A stretch of DNA of 64,000 nucleotides. Source: Channallabes apus (lineage: Eukaryota > Chordata > Actinopteri > Siluriformes > Clariidae). The position numbers were made by a program, and so were the translations under genes. This document shows, piece after piece, positions 1 through 10,415 of this stretch. The notes beneath the pieces were generated by a model, which was not told where the DNA came from, made no database searches, and worked only from the letters and a program-made list of their open reading frames with translations. The stretch covers positions 24,246,571 to 24,310,570 of the forward strand of contig CM060107.1 of assembly GCA_030522415.1 (NCBI GenBank). Reading direction: 5' to 3'. How positions within the stretch are numbered: the first letter of the stretch is position 1; each line of letters opens with the position of its first letter.

Positions 1-43
1 ACACACACATATCTATCTATCTATCTATATATATATATATAAT
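1..43. repeat. Compound microsatellite (AC/TATC/TA)
   Basis: Simple repeats AC, then TCTA, then TA follow each other without interruption at the window edge. Confidence 0.9.
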
Positions 44-75
44 TTCTTTTTTTAAGTAAAATACTACTAGCCCTG

Positions 76-583
76 TGTAACGGGTTCGACCCTAAATGCA
101 CAGGCGACAGCATGAAACACGGACACGAGGCGACGTCTTACAGGAAAAAGGGTCATTTATTTAGAAACATGGGGAAGGAAAGGGTTAAAGGCTCTCTGCG
201 GTCTTTTCCACTTCGGCGGCAGGGATGCGAAGGCGGGCTCAACGCGGAAGTGAAGGTGCCGCGGGAGCTCGTGCAGCTCGTTCACGCGCTCCTCTCGCGG
301 AGATTAAAGGCGCCCCCCTTTTTAAAGTCTCTGGAGCGCATCACATCGCCCCGCTCTTGTGCCACTGTCTCTCATAAAATCCACCGCGTCGCAAAGTCCA
401 GCTTCCCAACAGTCAAACACCGACTCCCCGCTGTGTTTTATAGCGGCGATAGCTCATGGGCCGTTGCCTGATTCTGCGGCCCTGCTACTTCACATACCTT
501 AAAGGGTGGGGAGGCCACCTAACTAGTGAGCGAGGTGCGATATCAATTTGGGCGCACGCCCATCACAGGCGCATGCCGTGACA
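76..583. mobile_element. Solo LTR, TGT...ACA ends
   Basis: The segment begins TGTAACGGG and ends CCGTGACA. It is flanked by CCCTG on the left and CTCTG on the right, a 4/5 match to a 5-bp target duplication. No internal coding domain adjoins it, so it reads as a solo LTR. The 119-codon open frame from 112 lies inside it and has no recognisable domain. A related LTR-like piece in rearranged orientation sits at 14,205-14,480. The family (probably Ty3/gypsy) is inferred. Confidence 0.55.
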
Positions 584-642
584 CTCTGTAAGTAAGCTAA
601 GCTAGCAAAGCTAGCGGGCATAAATAGGTTATGTTTAGGAAA

Positions 643-750
643 ATGGTATCGGATCGGTACGTGGACTCAAATACTCGCCGATTCCGATGCCAGCTTTTTT
701 TGTGATATCGGCAGCATTTCCGATACCAGTATCGGAATCGGAACAACCCT
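643..750. mobile_element. DNA-transposon terminal fragment (GTATCGG-rich)
   Basis: Repeated CGATACC/TATCGG words end in GGAACAACCCT, like the termini of degenerate teleost DNA transposons. Only one end is present because the LINE begins immediately after it. Confidence 0.4.
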
Positions 751-973
751 AATAGTGATTGAGAGACCTTATCGCCTGCGGGAAGAAGCTCCTCCTCAGC
801 CTCTCTGTGTTGGCCTTTAGGGAGCGGAATCGCTTCCCAGACCGCAACAAAGAGAACAGTCCATTACTGGGGTGACTGAGGTCCTTCATGATCTTCCTGG
901 CCTTAGTCCAGCACCGCTTGCTGTATATCGAATGCAGGTCAGGGAGCTCAGTGCGTATGATACGCTCGGCTGA

Positions 974-2220
974 TCACACCACCCTCTGTAGAGCTCGTCT
1001 GTCCTGCATGGTGCTGTTCCCGAACCAGGTCGTGATGTTTCTCGTCAGGATGCTCTCTATGGTGCAGGAGTAGAAGTTCCTGAGCACCTTGGACGGCAGT
1101 CTAAAGTCTCTCAAGCGTCTGAGGTGGTACAGACGCTGCCGGGCTTTTTTCACCACGGTGTTGATGTGACAGGACCATGACAGGTCCTGAGTAATGTGAA
1201 CACCGAGGTATCTGATGCTGGCCACTCTCTCCACTGGGCTCCTGTTGATGATGGGGGTCTGGTAGTTCCTCTCCTGCTTTGTACAAAAGTCCACTATCAG
1301 CTCCTTTGTCTTACTGACGTTCAGGAGGAGGTTGTTCCTCTGGCAAAAAAACAGTTCTCCAGATTTCCAATCTCCTCTAGGTAGTCCGACTCATCATTGT
1401 TGGTGATCAGTCCGACCACGACGGTGTCGTCAGCAAACTTGATGATGGAGGTGGAGTTGCTAGTGGCCACGCAGTCGTGGGTGTACAAAGAGTACAGCAG
1501 GGGGCTCAGAACACAACCCTGGGGGGCTCCAGTGCTGAGAGTGAGTGTAGCTGAGACATGTCCGCCCATCCTTACTGTCTGTGGTCTGCCAGTCAGAAAA
1601 TTGGAGATCCACTGACATATAGATGAGCTGAGTCCCAGGTGCTCCAGCTTGGTGGTGAGTGTGGAGGGAATTATGGTATTAAATGCAGCGCTGTAGTCAA
1701 TGAAGAGCATTTTAACATAATTCCCTTTCCTAGTGTCCAGGTGAGTGAGTGATGTGTGGAGGAGATGAGAGATTGCATCGTCTGTGGAGCGGTTCTGACG
1801 GTATGCAAACTGTAGTGGGTCCAATGTGTCGGGTAGTGAAGCAGGATGTAGTTTCTTCGGGACAGGAACAATGATGGACTCTTTGAAGCACGTGGGGATC
1901 ACCAACTGAGATAAGGAGATGTTGAATATCTCAGTGAACACAGGTGCTAGCTGGTCTGCGCAGGATCTGAGAATACGGCCTGAGATGCCGTCTGGTCCTG
2001 CTGCTTTCCTGGTGTTCACTCTCTTGAAGGCTCTCCTCACGTCGTGCTCGGAGATGATGAGCGCATTCCCGGTGCTGGCAGTGTCTTCCTGTTTGGAGCC
2101 GTTAGTGCCGCTAGCATTAGCGCCATTAGCATTAGCATCGCTAGCGTCTTTAGCTGCAGCCTCGAAGCGAGCGTAGAATGTGTTGAGCTCGTCTGCCAGA
2201 GTCGCGTCCGCGTTCGTCAT
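974..2220 (-). pseudogene. LINE copy A: reverse transcriptase region, broken
   Basis: The RT reads in pieces from 2220 to 974. Recognisable blocks are KAAGPDGISGRIL, FIDYSAAFNTI (first catalytic Asp), GAPQGCVLSPLLYSLY and FADDTVVVG (catalytic FADD box), followed after a break by YLGVHITQDLSW. Three lesions are visible. The conserved NDYRPV...F.R block between the PKK motif and SLPDTLDP is deleted near 1845. An A-run near 1345-1352 adds five bases relative to copy B and shifts the frame. At about 979 a CGA codon of copy B is TGA, a CpG-type change. The protein cannot be functional as it stands. Confidence 0.8.
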
Positions 2221-3370
2221 ACCGGATGTTGGTTGCTTTATAATCCATAATTATCCTTAAACCTTGCCACAGGCTCCTAGAGTCACTCTGTTGAAGCTGT
2301 GACTCTAGTTTTCTCCCGTAGCGCTGCTTCACCTCTTTCACCGCCTTCCGGACGTTGTATGATGCAGCCTTGTATGGTTCCATGTACCCCGACGCAAGTC
2401 CCGTGTTGTAGGCAGCGGCAGCGGTTTTATCCACCCACGGCTTCTGGTTGGGAAACGTTCTGATAGTCTTTTTCTCCACCGTATCGTCCACTAGCTTCCC
2501 AATAAATCCCACAACCGCTTCCGTAAACACGCTGACGTCATCATCGGAGCTGTTTCTGAACATATCCCAGTCTGCGTCATCGAGTGCGTCCTGTAACGCG
2601 GCCACCGATTGGTCCGTCCAGCGCGCAACCTCCCTCTGAACCGGAACTTCCTGTTTCAGCCTTTGTTTATATTTTGGCATGAGGAAGATGGCGGAGTGGT
2701 CGGATTTACCAAACGTTGGACGAGATTGCGCCTTGTAGCCGTCCTTGACCGTTGTGTAACAGTGATCTAGTGTCCTATCACCCCTGGTGGGGCAGGTGAT
2801 GTGCTGATGAAAGTTCGGCGCTGCGCGTTTGAGGTTGGCACTATTAAAGTCCCCCACCACAATGAGCGCAGCGTCCCGGTGTTGTGTCTGGTGCTGTGTG
2901 AGCGCCTCATGCAGCTCGCATAAGGCAGTTTCAGTGTCCGCTTGTGGTGGGATGTAAACGGCACTGATTATGTCCGATGTGAACTCCCGTGGAAGATAAA
3001 AAGGACGACACATGATGGACAGTAGTTCCAGGTTTGGTGTGCAGGAGCGTGTAAGAGGAACAACGCTCGTGCTGTTGCACCAGCTGTTGTTCACCATTAA
3101 GCACACGCCGCCTCCTCTTGACTTCCCCGAGTCCCGCGTCCTGTCCATGCGGTGAACCGAGAAGAACTCGGCTGGCTGTATGGCGTGGTCTGGCACCGCT
3201 GGGTTCAGCCATGTCTCGGTGAAGCAGAGGAGATTGCAGTCCCGAATGTCTCTCTGGAACTTTATCCTGGCCCTGAGGTCATCGAGTTTGTTCTCCAGTG
3301 ACTGGACGTTGGCGAGCAGGATACTAGGCAGAGGTGTGCGGTGTGCACGGGTTCTCAGCTGGTTCCTCAC
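2150..3370 (-). pseudogene. LINE copy A: APE endonuclease region of ORF2
   Basis: This 406-codon frame encodes an apurinic-type endonuclease that would nick target DNA for LINE integration. Visible blocks in order are LLANVQSL (about residue 18), LLCFTETWLN (about 48), RGGGVCLMVNN (about 86), AVYIPPQAD (about 137), VVGDFNSA (about 172), RTLDHCYT (about 199) and GKSDHSAIF (about 221), matching the catalytic Asn/Glu/Asp/His set. Near 2220 the coding sense shifts to another frame, where it continues as the RT segment, so the natural single ORF2 is broken by a frameshift. Everything after IRYDERG in this frame is out of frame. Confidence 0.8.
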
Positions 3371-3640
3371 GCCACGTCTCCTTCGAGGCCTCCGCTTCGC
3401 GTCGCGTCCATTGTTCTCCCTCAGGATCTCACTCGGCCAGCTCGGATCCGGAGTTAAAAACGTTGAATTGTGAGTTCATTGTATACCAATAGAAACAAGA
3501 GTGTCTCTATCATACCTAATGTACTCAATGGTGGTGATTTTGCCGATTTTAAAACACTGAAAACTAACTTAAAGAACAAAAACAAAGAAAGGGTGGTCGG
3601 AGCAGTCGTGATGGCAGCCACCTCACCGGCGCCATCTTGG

Positions 3641-4291
3641 AAATATTAGATTTAGAGTACTTGCCATTGTAGGTCTGGCACTGATGGGCAAACTTACGTG
3701 GGTTGCCTGTAGACGTGATGGCAGTTCGCAATAGTCTGTCGACGTAACGTGCTGGTAAAGTTCATTGAATTCCGAGTTTCGAAAGTACTGGCTGCTCGGT
3801 TCAATGACTGAGCTCTCTCTCACCGGCTGTCGTCGGCTGTCATATCCATTGTTGAGGAAGTGCGCGCTGCTCACGTAGGCGGTGCTCGTTGCTGGCTGTT
3901 GTCCTTTGCAATCTTGACGTTGAAGCACTCTTAATTTGGCATCGTGCATAGCGAGCGCCGTTTTGGTTTCCAGCCTTTCTCTTTTTGCCTTTAGTTGTGC
4001 CTTTTCCATTTCTAGTCGTGCTTTTAGTTCTGCCTTTTCCATTTCTAGTCGTGCTTCCTCCATTTCTAAGTCCAGACGTTCGTCCACGGTTGCTGCCTTT
4101 GCCAACAGAGCTGCTCTGTCGGCTTCTTCTCTGCGGCGAGATAAGGAAGCCGCCGACGTTACGCTTCCTTGTGGCTCAGCCGCCGCAACTTGTGACACAC
4201 TGTCTTCTGCCGAGACTTCTTCGTTGTCCTCGTCGCTTAACATCATGAAGTGCAAACAAAACGGGAAAGTCTCTTTGGGTTTCAGTTTCAA
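3641..4291 (-). pseudogene. BEL/Pao-type gag N-terminal region, truncated
   Basis: The minus-strand frame opens with an acidic stretch (MLSDEDNEEVSAEDS) and continues into a long charged coiled coil rich in E, K, R and A (about residues 50-115). This composition resembles the N-terminal gag region of teleost BEL/Pao retrotransposons, where it would help assemble particles. The frame is cut at 3640 by the 5' end of LINE copy A, so no capsid zinc knuckle, protease or RT follows. The LTR lies directly upstream at 4,339-4,893, as expected for gag. Family assignment is by composition and position, without domain proof. Confidence 0.55.
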
Positions 4292-4338
4292 CAGTTACTT
4301 ATCTTCTCTTAGACAGCGGAAAGCTTTTGACTTTAATG

Positions 4339-4893
4339 TAGATGCGGTCATATTATTTCACAAGCTTTTGACTTTATGTAGATGCGGTCATATTATTTCA
4401 CCGGTTTTGACGCGTAGCTTTGGGTTAATGTTTCACTCACACAACAGAAGTCCAATCTCTTTGTCTCTTGTAGTTTATTTTGTCAGCATCAAAGAATCAA
4501 CACTTCATACAGTCGTCTTGAGTAAATCCACCGTGATTACAGACACCAGTTGCTGCATCTTGCAAATCTCTGACTTTTACAACAACCTATTTGCTGTATC
4601 TTATGAATTACAGTCTTAGCTTACGTATATAACAACACTCTTGTTGTATATCTCTACTTACAGGAGCTTACGGTTACAACAACCTAGTTGTTGTATCTTA
4701 CATTCCCAGCTTACTGTCAAAAGCTTGTGTTTCCGTAGCCTTCCGCATCTAAACTGAACTCTCTATCATACGACAGTCATACAAATGCATGTAATAGTGG
4801 AATGACATCACAGACCAACTTACGATTGTCAAAATGGATGCATAACTAAGAAATTTAAAACTTATGGCTTATGTAACAAACTTAATGCTTAAA
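4339..4893 (-). mobile_element. BEL/Pao-like LTR (upstream of gag)
   Basis: The segment matches 46,882-47,420 in the same orientation over most of its length, including TGTAGATGCGGTCAT near one end and GCTTATGTAACAAAC near the other. A 37-bp piece containing TGTAGATGCGGTCAT is tandemly duplicated at 4,339-4,403. It lies upstream of the gag frame. Exact ends are uncertain because similarity with the second copy extends a few bases past the TGT...ACA pair. Confidence 0.6.
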
Positions 4894-5401
4894 GGAGACA
4901 TACAGTCTCAATTTTGCATAGGTTAATATTATTCTTTAGGGTCCTAATGAAAAGTTTGTAATATACTTTAATTACAAATTCTCAATTTGTGTGTAAAAAA
5001 ACATTACTTTTACCTGGTAAAAAGTAGCTCTGTTCTCAGCAACCTGTTTCAGTACATGCTCCTTTAAATGTTAATGACCTCTACTGAACCCAGGGGCGTG
5101 TCTGTGGAGGCGTGTCTTCACAATACAAGTGGGGTATAGCTTTGACAACAGTTAAAAATATTTAAAAAACAGTTAAAAATAATTTTACATGATGTTAGAA
5201 TTATTTTATATATAAAGGAGTTATTTCTACTCTCTTGCTCTCTTCCTCATAGATCTGATTTTAACATGTTAAATCTTCCCTGCTGCTATCTTCCTGTCTC
5301 CTCTTGCATCTGTTCATTCATGCTCACCTTCCCATACTCTGTCTCTCTCTCCCTCTCTCTCCCCCTCTGTCTCCTTCCACCTATCTTCCTCTCCTTTGAT
5401 T
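4894..5401. other. Unassigned AT-rich stretch with CT-rich run
   Basis: No coding frame of note and no recognised repeat except a pyrimidine-rich run around 5,335-5,395. It separates the BEL LTR from the next LINE tail. Confidence 0.5.
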
Positions 5402-5612
5402 CAAATTCAAATTTTATTTGTCACATACACAGTCATACACAGTATGATATGCAGTGAAATGCTTATACGACAGCCAGTGACCTTAAAAAGAAAATAAAAG
5501 CTTATACGTAAGGAATAAATATCAATAAAAAGAAATACTAAAGAAAATAAATGTAACTAGTAAAATAGTTGTACAAATATACAATGTACAAATGAGGGCA
5601 TAATAAAAATCT
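5402..5612 (-). mobile_element. Rex1/CR1-like LINE 3' tail (5'-truncated)
   Basis: The plus strand reads TTTATTTGTCACATACACAG followed by GATATGCAGTGAAATGCTTA and the same 3' UTR as copy B at 47,456-47,690. Only the last ~200 bp of the element is present, the usual product of 5' truncation. Confidence 0.75.
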
Positions 5613-5716
5613 TACAAAAAAATAAATAAATATATATATTCCCCTATATTTTGTAATATTTTTATTATGCACTCATATATATCTATATATAAAATTTTAC
5701 ATGTGAATCTGGTTGT

Positions 5717-6085
5717 AAGCGGCGCGGTGGTGTAGTGGTTAGCACTGTCGCCTTGCACCTCCAGGGTCTGGGTTCGATTCCCCGGCCAGGCTCGACTCCC
5801 GTCTCTGTGTGCATGGAGTTTGCATGTTCTCCCCGTGCTTGGTGGGTTTCCTCCGGGTACTCCGGTTTCCTCCCACAGTCCAAAGATATGCAGGTTAGGC
5901 TAATTGGCGTTCCTAAATTGCCCGTAGTGTGTGATTGGGTGTGTGTGTGAGTGTGTGTGTGTGCCCTGCGATGGATTGGCACCCTGTCCAGGGTGTACCC
6001 CGCCTAGTGCCCGAAGTCTCCTGGGATAGGCTCCAGGTCCCCCGCGACCCTGAATACCGGATTAAGCGGTATAGAAAATGAATGA
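5717..6085 (+). repeat. tRNA-headed SINE (V-SINE/Mermaid-like), full copy
   Basis: A pol III A box (GTGGTGTAGTGGTTAGCAC) and B box (GGGTTCGATTCC) are followed by the conserved body with TTTGCATGTTCTCCCCGTG and CTAATTGGCGTTCC. The tail is GATTAAGCGGTATAGAAAATGAATGAATC. Other copies on the minus strand are at 11,065-11,200 (decayed), 17,058-17,412, 50,868-50,997 (partial) and 57,080-57,456. The subfamily name is from memory. Confidence 0.85.
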
Positions 6086-6110
6086 ATCTGGTTGTAAAAC
6101 TTTTTTGCCT

Positions 6111-6181
6111 TCCCAGACCGGCAATCGAACTCGAGTTGCTGCGCTGAGAGCGCCGTATCCTAACCACTAGACCACGAAGGA
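6111..6181 (-). tRNA. tRNA-Glu(CTC)-like pseudogene, unit 1
   Basis: The minus strand carries GTGGTCTAGTGGTTAGGAT as D arm/A box, a loop CTCTCAG with anticodon CTC and a 4/5-paired stem, and AGTTCGATT as the B-box/T loop. Acceptor and T stems are poorly paired, so it is probably a pseudogene. Confidence 0.6.
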
Positions 6182-6583
6182 TTAATGGTTACCATCTTGG
6201 AAATGCCGGCTATTCAACCCGCGACCTTATACACGCGAAGCATTGTTTTTTTCGGGATCTCACCAGGACATTTACAATGGTTCATTTGTAGTAACATATG
6301 TCTATAGCACAGGCGTTTAGTCAAACATATTTATACCAATCTTTTGCTGTTAATAAACAGAGACCTTTCTGACAGACAACGTGTGTGTGTGTGCGTGTGA
6401 CTGAGTCATATAGATGCCGGGAATAGGACATCATACATGCGAAGCATTGTGTGTGTGTGTGTGTGTGTGTTTGACTGAGTCTCTCCTGGTGTCAGAAAAG
6501 CTTACCGAAGCATAGCGCACTCGCCTCGTCTACTAAGCGAACTTTTAGAAAAACTTTATAAATATGTAGTGCAAAAAGCATGT

Positions 6584-6654
6584 GCCTTGAGGGGGAATCG
6601 AACCCGGGGATAGCGCGTTAGAGCGCGGAATCCTAACCACTAGACCACAAAGGA
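6584..6654 (-). tRNA. tRNA-Glu-like pseudogene, unit 2
   Basis: A and B boxes are kept (GGTCTAGTGGTTAGGATTC, GGGTTCGATTCCC) and a T5 run lies just downstream on the minus strand (6,573-6,577), as for a pol III terminator. The anticodon stem does not pair, so function is unlikely. Confidence 0.55.
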
Positions 6655-7034
6655 TTAATGGTTACCATCTTGGAAATGCCGGCTATTCAACCCGCGACCT
6701 TATACACGCGAAGCATTGTTTTTTTCGGGACCTCACCAGGACATTTACAATGGTTAATTTGTAGTAACATATGTCTATAGCACAGGCGTTTAGTCAAACA
6801 TATTTATACCGATCTTTTGCTGTTAATAAACAGAGACCTTTCTGACAGACAACGTGTGTGTGTGTGCCGGGAATTCAACCTAGGACATCATATACGCGAA
6901 GCATTGTGTGTGTGTGTGTGTTTGACTGAATCTCTCCTGGTGTCAGAAAAGCTTACCGAAGCATAGCGCACTCGCCTCGTTACTAAACGAACTTTAGAAA
7001 AACTTTATAAATATGTAGTGCAAAAAAAGCACGT

Positions 7035-7105
7035 ACCTTGAGCAGGAATCGAACCCGGGTCTCCCACGTGAAAGCGCCGAATCCTATACACTAGACCACC
7101 GCACT
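7035..7105 (-). tRNA. tRNA-Glu(TTC)-like pseudogene, unit 3
   Basis: A box is GGTCTAGTGTATAGGATTC, the loop CTTTCAC gives anticodon TTC, and the B box is GGGTTCGATTCC. A T7 run follows at 7,022-7,028. Acceptor and anticodon stems are weak. Confidence 0.55.
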
Positions 7106-7211
7106 ACAGCAACATACTACACACCACACTCATGTAGGCGCCATTTTGCTCCAGTTTAGAAAAACAATGGTCAACGGCTCTTTTTTCACTCGTGTCAAAC
7201 ACAAGCTTGTG

Positions 7212-7726
7212 CTAAAACACACGCTGCTCTGATTCACGCCACTGGCTAATGCGGTAGACGTAGATCTGAAGAGCACGTACTGGACACCGTAGGTGAAGTT
7301 TCTCCTGCTCCGAAGCTATAAAAGACGGATGACCGAAGGCTTCAAGAACAACAGGGTGCATGGTTGAGAATGGAACTTTCTGAGATAGTTCGGGTGAGGA
7401 TGCAAAATGGCTTTGACTAGCCCAGGGGCAAAGTCTAGGCAGGATGGGTAGACTGACAAGGTGTGCAGATCTCCAATCCTCTATCAGATAGTCCAATGAC
7501 TATCAGAAAAAACATCTTAAGGGTCAGAAACCTGACAGGCGCTGAGGTTGTCAATTAGACCTTCGAGCACGATAGATAAATCCCACGAAGGGACCGTGGC
7601 TTTAGTGGGTGGCCTTGACTCTATGTCTGGAGGGGGAACCTGTTCTATGCCCCCTTTCTCCAGCAACGCCTGGAGTTCGAGATTCAGCAGATGTGCCCTT
7701 TCCGGTATCACGGAAGTGGAGACCAT
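7212..7726 (-). pseudogene. DIRS RT stub fused by deletion to recombinase fragment
   Basis: The frame from 7,726 has LLNLELQALLEKGGIEQVPPPDIES, the start of the DIRS RT domain. It then jumps directly to PSWDLSIVLEGLID, which in complete elements lies after RNase H near the recombinase. A second frame (7,496-7,212) continues with MHPVVLEAFGHPSF, LHLRCPVRALQIYVYR and WRES, the N-terminal part of the tyrosine recombinase. The catalytic R...HxxR...Y region is absent. Confidence 0.65.
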
Positions 7727-7977
7727 GCTGTTGAAACAAGGAGGGGGTTGTGCAAACTAAATCCGGTAGCCTTTCTCTACAGTATTTAACACCCAGGGAG
7801 ATATGCCTGGCAGTAGCTTCCACGCTGCCAGTTTCTCCGAAAGGGGGGGGGGGTCACCCCCACGGTCCTGGGCGCGTGAGATTCAGGACTTTTTCTTAGA
7901 GAAGAAGGTGCGGCAGTCTGATCTCTTTGAGGCGGCTTGATGCATTGCCAAACAGGCCGGAAGGTGAGACAGGGGCA

Positions 7978-8914
7978 TCAAGGAGGCATCAATGTTCGAT
8001 CCTTATCCTTGATGCCTGTCAGGTTTAGCCACAGGTGCCTCTCTGCAGACACCAGGGAGGCCATAGAACGGCCGATAGCACGGGCCGTCTGTTTGGTCGC
8101 ACGAAGGGACAAATCAGTAGCCCGGCGTAATTCTGTGAATGTTTCTTCATTCACTGTGCCACTCATACTCAAATCCTTCAGCAGATCGGCCTGGTATGCC
8201 TGCAAGTCCGCCATGGTGTGCAGAGAAGCGCCAGCCTGACCCGCTGCTTGGAACGCCTTTCCCATCAGGGTAGAAGAAGTTCTACATGGCTTGGAGGGGA
8301 GTGTTGGGTTCTTTAGTGAGGATGATGTCCCAGGAGAGAGATAGCCCATGAGCGTCTCTTCTATCTGGGGCATCATCATATAGCCTCGTGCCTTTGCATC
8401 AACGATGAGTTTATTCGTTGTGGAGGTCGCCCAAAAAGTTGAGAGAGCGGCGTTGTGGCTCCATCTCCTGCCCACCCAACAGAAATCTGTCGTCTAATTT
8501 TCAACGTTTGGGATGGGCTTGCTCCTGTGGCCAGTCAATGTGCAGCCGCTCGACTGCACCTGTTATGACTTCAAGCATCTTCTCATACTCTCTATCTTCC
8601 TTAGAGGAGCGTTCTGAGGTAGCTACTAACATTTCCACAGAAGCAAGAGAACAAGTCTCTTCTAAACACTCATGAGAAGCACTGGAGTGCGCTTGTGAAG
8701 TGGAAGGAGAGACTTCGCGATATGAGGAGAGGGTGAGAGAAAGGAGGGGGAACTCCATCTTGTGCGCCTCGGCCAGGTCGGCTTGTGATCCCCAGGAGTG
8801 CAGCATGGCTCGTGGTTCCCTAAATAACGCGAGACACGCGCGGAGCACTTTCATGGGAAGATCACAATGTTCACAGTCTCCTTGAAGCCCTTGGAGAGCG
8901 TGCTTTTCACCCAA
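7978..8914 (-). pseudogene. DIRS gag-like protein, interrupted
   Basis: The frame from 8,914 carries a C/H-containing N terminus (CEHCDLPMKVLRA) and ends with LHIDWPQEQAHPKR at a TGA. The sequence immediately after the stop (KLDDRFLLGG) is what DIRS gag normally continues with, so the TGA is a nonsense change. The second part (8,475-7,978, partly in another frame) contains YMMMPQIEETLMGYLSP, AGQAGASLHTMADLQAYQAD, ELRRATDLSLRATKQTARAI and SAERHLWLNL, a strong match to the DIRS gag pattern. It would form the RNP particle; here it is a fossil. Confidence 0.7.
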
Positions 8915-9284
8915 ACATTCAAAGCAGAAAGTGTGGAGATCCCCCTCTGAAAGGAAATTTTCACAAGGAGGGGGTCTAATCTCACTCTAAACTCCGCTAT
9001 TATATCGGTGAGTTAAACACTTTCTTTGCTTTCTTAACTGCTATTTTAGATTGTTTACAACACACGCGCACAATGCGGTCTGAAGACAAAAGATCTGAGG
9101 AACGTTTCCGGTTCACTCCTATTTATAACCTGCAGGTGCGTCTCATCAGATGACGTCACCTGATCGAGGTTATATAGGCCAAAATTTGCCGTGTTTGACA
9201 CACATGCTTCACAACCGGCAACACGAAAAGATGTTCCCATTGCGTTTTCACGCAGCATCGAGTGTAGCCTTTGAAAGGGAACAC

Positions 9285-9560
9285 GAGAGAGATTACAAAA
9301 TGACAAAAAAAGTGTCTACTTTAAAAACAGCTTAGTATACTGTGCATCGAAATTCTGAAATCCCTTGCATGTTGCCCCTCCATTTTGTGCTTCCATTTCA
9401 AGTGGAGAGATATTTGACCGACATCCTAGAACAAAAGAACTGTAGGTGTGATCACAACCCCCTCCGAACGACCGTGCCATGAATCACTGACCACCTCAGA
9501 AGTTCCCTTCAATGTATGCTGATGTTTTGCAAGTATTTTTATCACCATTCAAATGCTTAC
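9285..9560. repeat. Repeat arm, inverted copy at 62,600-62,890
   Basis: Words such as CAAGTGGAGAGATATTTGACC, GATCACAACCCCCTCC and GACCACCTCAGAAGTTCCC recur as reverse complements at 62,600-62,890, about 53 kb away, in the same relative order. Confidence 0.75.
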
Positions 9561-10199
9561 AATTCATTTAGTTTAGAAGATGCCATGAGTTTTGTTCCCG
9601 GAATTAACATTCCAAGCATAGCTTTATGTTCTTTGTGCATTTGCCACAGACAAGCCGCTTACAGGTCTGGCAGATATAAGAGGTTTTCTTCCCTGCACAT
9701 CTGCTTCTAAGGTGGTCATTCAGAGGGGGTTGTTATCACACCGATAGGTTGGACTATGGAAGGTGTTACTCATTTATTTATTCTTTACAAGGGCACTAAC
9801 TGCACAGACCAAACTGTTATCTTCTTGGACTGTTATAAAAATTCTAAATATAAACAAACAAAATACACCTTTTTTTCGCAGAGGTAAACGGAAAAGTGAA
9901 GTTGTTCAGCTGTTTAGTGTCACTATGTCATAAACAGTGAAACATAAATAAATAAAACAAAATAAAATATCCTTAATCCAGATTTTATCAATCAACAACA
10001 TAACATTTATCTTAGCTCACTGGTCCTCAAACATTGTCTGTCGTTCCCCACTTAAGGGGGTGGGTGAATTTCAAGCCCCATTTGTCAACAAAATAATAAA
10101 GAAAATTTATTGAAATATCAATTTCTAAACCAATAAGATCAAATAACACCAAGTTCAAAACAGATTAAATACACGTGCAAATGTTATAACAGGCTTACT
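9560..10199. other. Mosaic of E-family modules, no gene
   Basis: Holds a module with CCTTAATCCAGATTTTATCA that recurs at 33,078 and inverted near 62,300, and a module with AACCAATAAGATCAAATAAC shared with E3 and E5. No coding signal was seen. Confidence 0.5.
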
Positions 10200-10415
10200 T
10201 CGTCTGTAAGAGCCATATCGTATTTGTTATGAATTTGTTATGTTTATTTTATGTTATTCTATTCATTAGTTAAGCACTAAGCATTCTATTTGTCATTTAA
10301 GCATTCACTGTTTATGTTTGTTAGTTAAGCATCCATTTTGACAATCGTAGGTTGGTCTGTGATGTCACTCCACTGTTATACGAATCTGTATGACTATTGC
10401 ATGGTAAAATAGTTC
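10200..10415 (+). mobile_element. Diverged fragment of the BEL-like LTR (inverted)
   Basis: GACAATCGTAGGTTGGTCTG followed by TGATGTCACTCCACT is the reverse complement of the LTR at 4,797-4,830. The match continues with several changes, so this is a third, older copy. Confidence 0.55.

Larger units (their letters stand above)
755..3640 (-). mobile_element. Rex1/CR1-like LINE copy A, 3'-truncated
   Basis: On the minus strand the element starts near 3640 with CCAAGATGGCGCC, a typical LINE 5' end, then runs through an APE endonuclease and a reverse transcriptase. It stops abruptly at 755. Copy B (47,455-48,716) shows that the family continues another ~400 bp to a tail ending in TTTGTCACATACACA on the plus strand, so copy A lacks its 3' UTR. 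That is unusual because LINEs normally lose the 5' end; later deletion or rearrangement is likely. The 5' end abuts the BEL gag at 3641. The Rex1/Babar versus CR1 assignment is from memory of the protein style. Confidence 0.8.
6176..7110. repeat. Tandem ~0.47-kb units ending in tRNA-Glu-like sequences
   Basis: Two consecutive units share GGATTAATGGTTACCATC, ACCCGCGACCTTATACACGCG, GACAGACAACGTGTG and CTCTCCTGGTGTCAGAAAAG in the same order. Each unit ends in a minus-strand tRNA-Glu-like sequence. Units differ by microsatellite length and point changes. Confidence 0.8.
7200..9345 (-). mobile_element. DIRS-type (tyrosine-recombinase) retrotransposon remnant
   Basis: Minus-strand order is a promoter-like terminal region (9,010-9,340), gag (8,914-7,978), a stub of the RT region (about 7,726-7,600) and a piece of the tyrosine recombinase (7,470-7,212). 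The terminal region contains the words CGTTTTCACGCAGCATCG and CCTTTGAAAGGGAAC that recur in fish DIRS elements. Most of RT, RNase H and the recombinase catalytic part are deleted. Stops and frameshifts break every domain. Confidence 0.75.

Noticed and set aside
112..471. 119-codon plus-strand frame
   Set aside because: Lies wholly inside a TGT...ACA LTR and has no domain-like pattern.
974..2250. Several plus-strand frames over LINE copy A
   Set aside because: Antisense shadows of the RT region, repeated over copy B at 48,492-48,710.
3936..4619. 227-codon plus-strand frame rich in Ser and Ala
   Set aside because: Antisense shadow of the coiled-coil gag frame and its LTR.
6111..7105. Functional tRNA-Glu genes
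   Set aside because: Stem pairing is too poor in all three copies despite good A/B boxes and T-runs.
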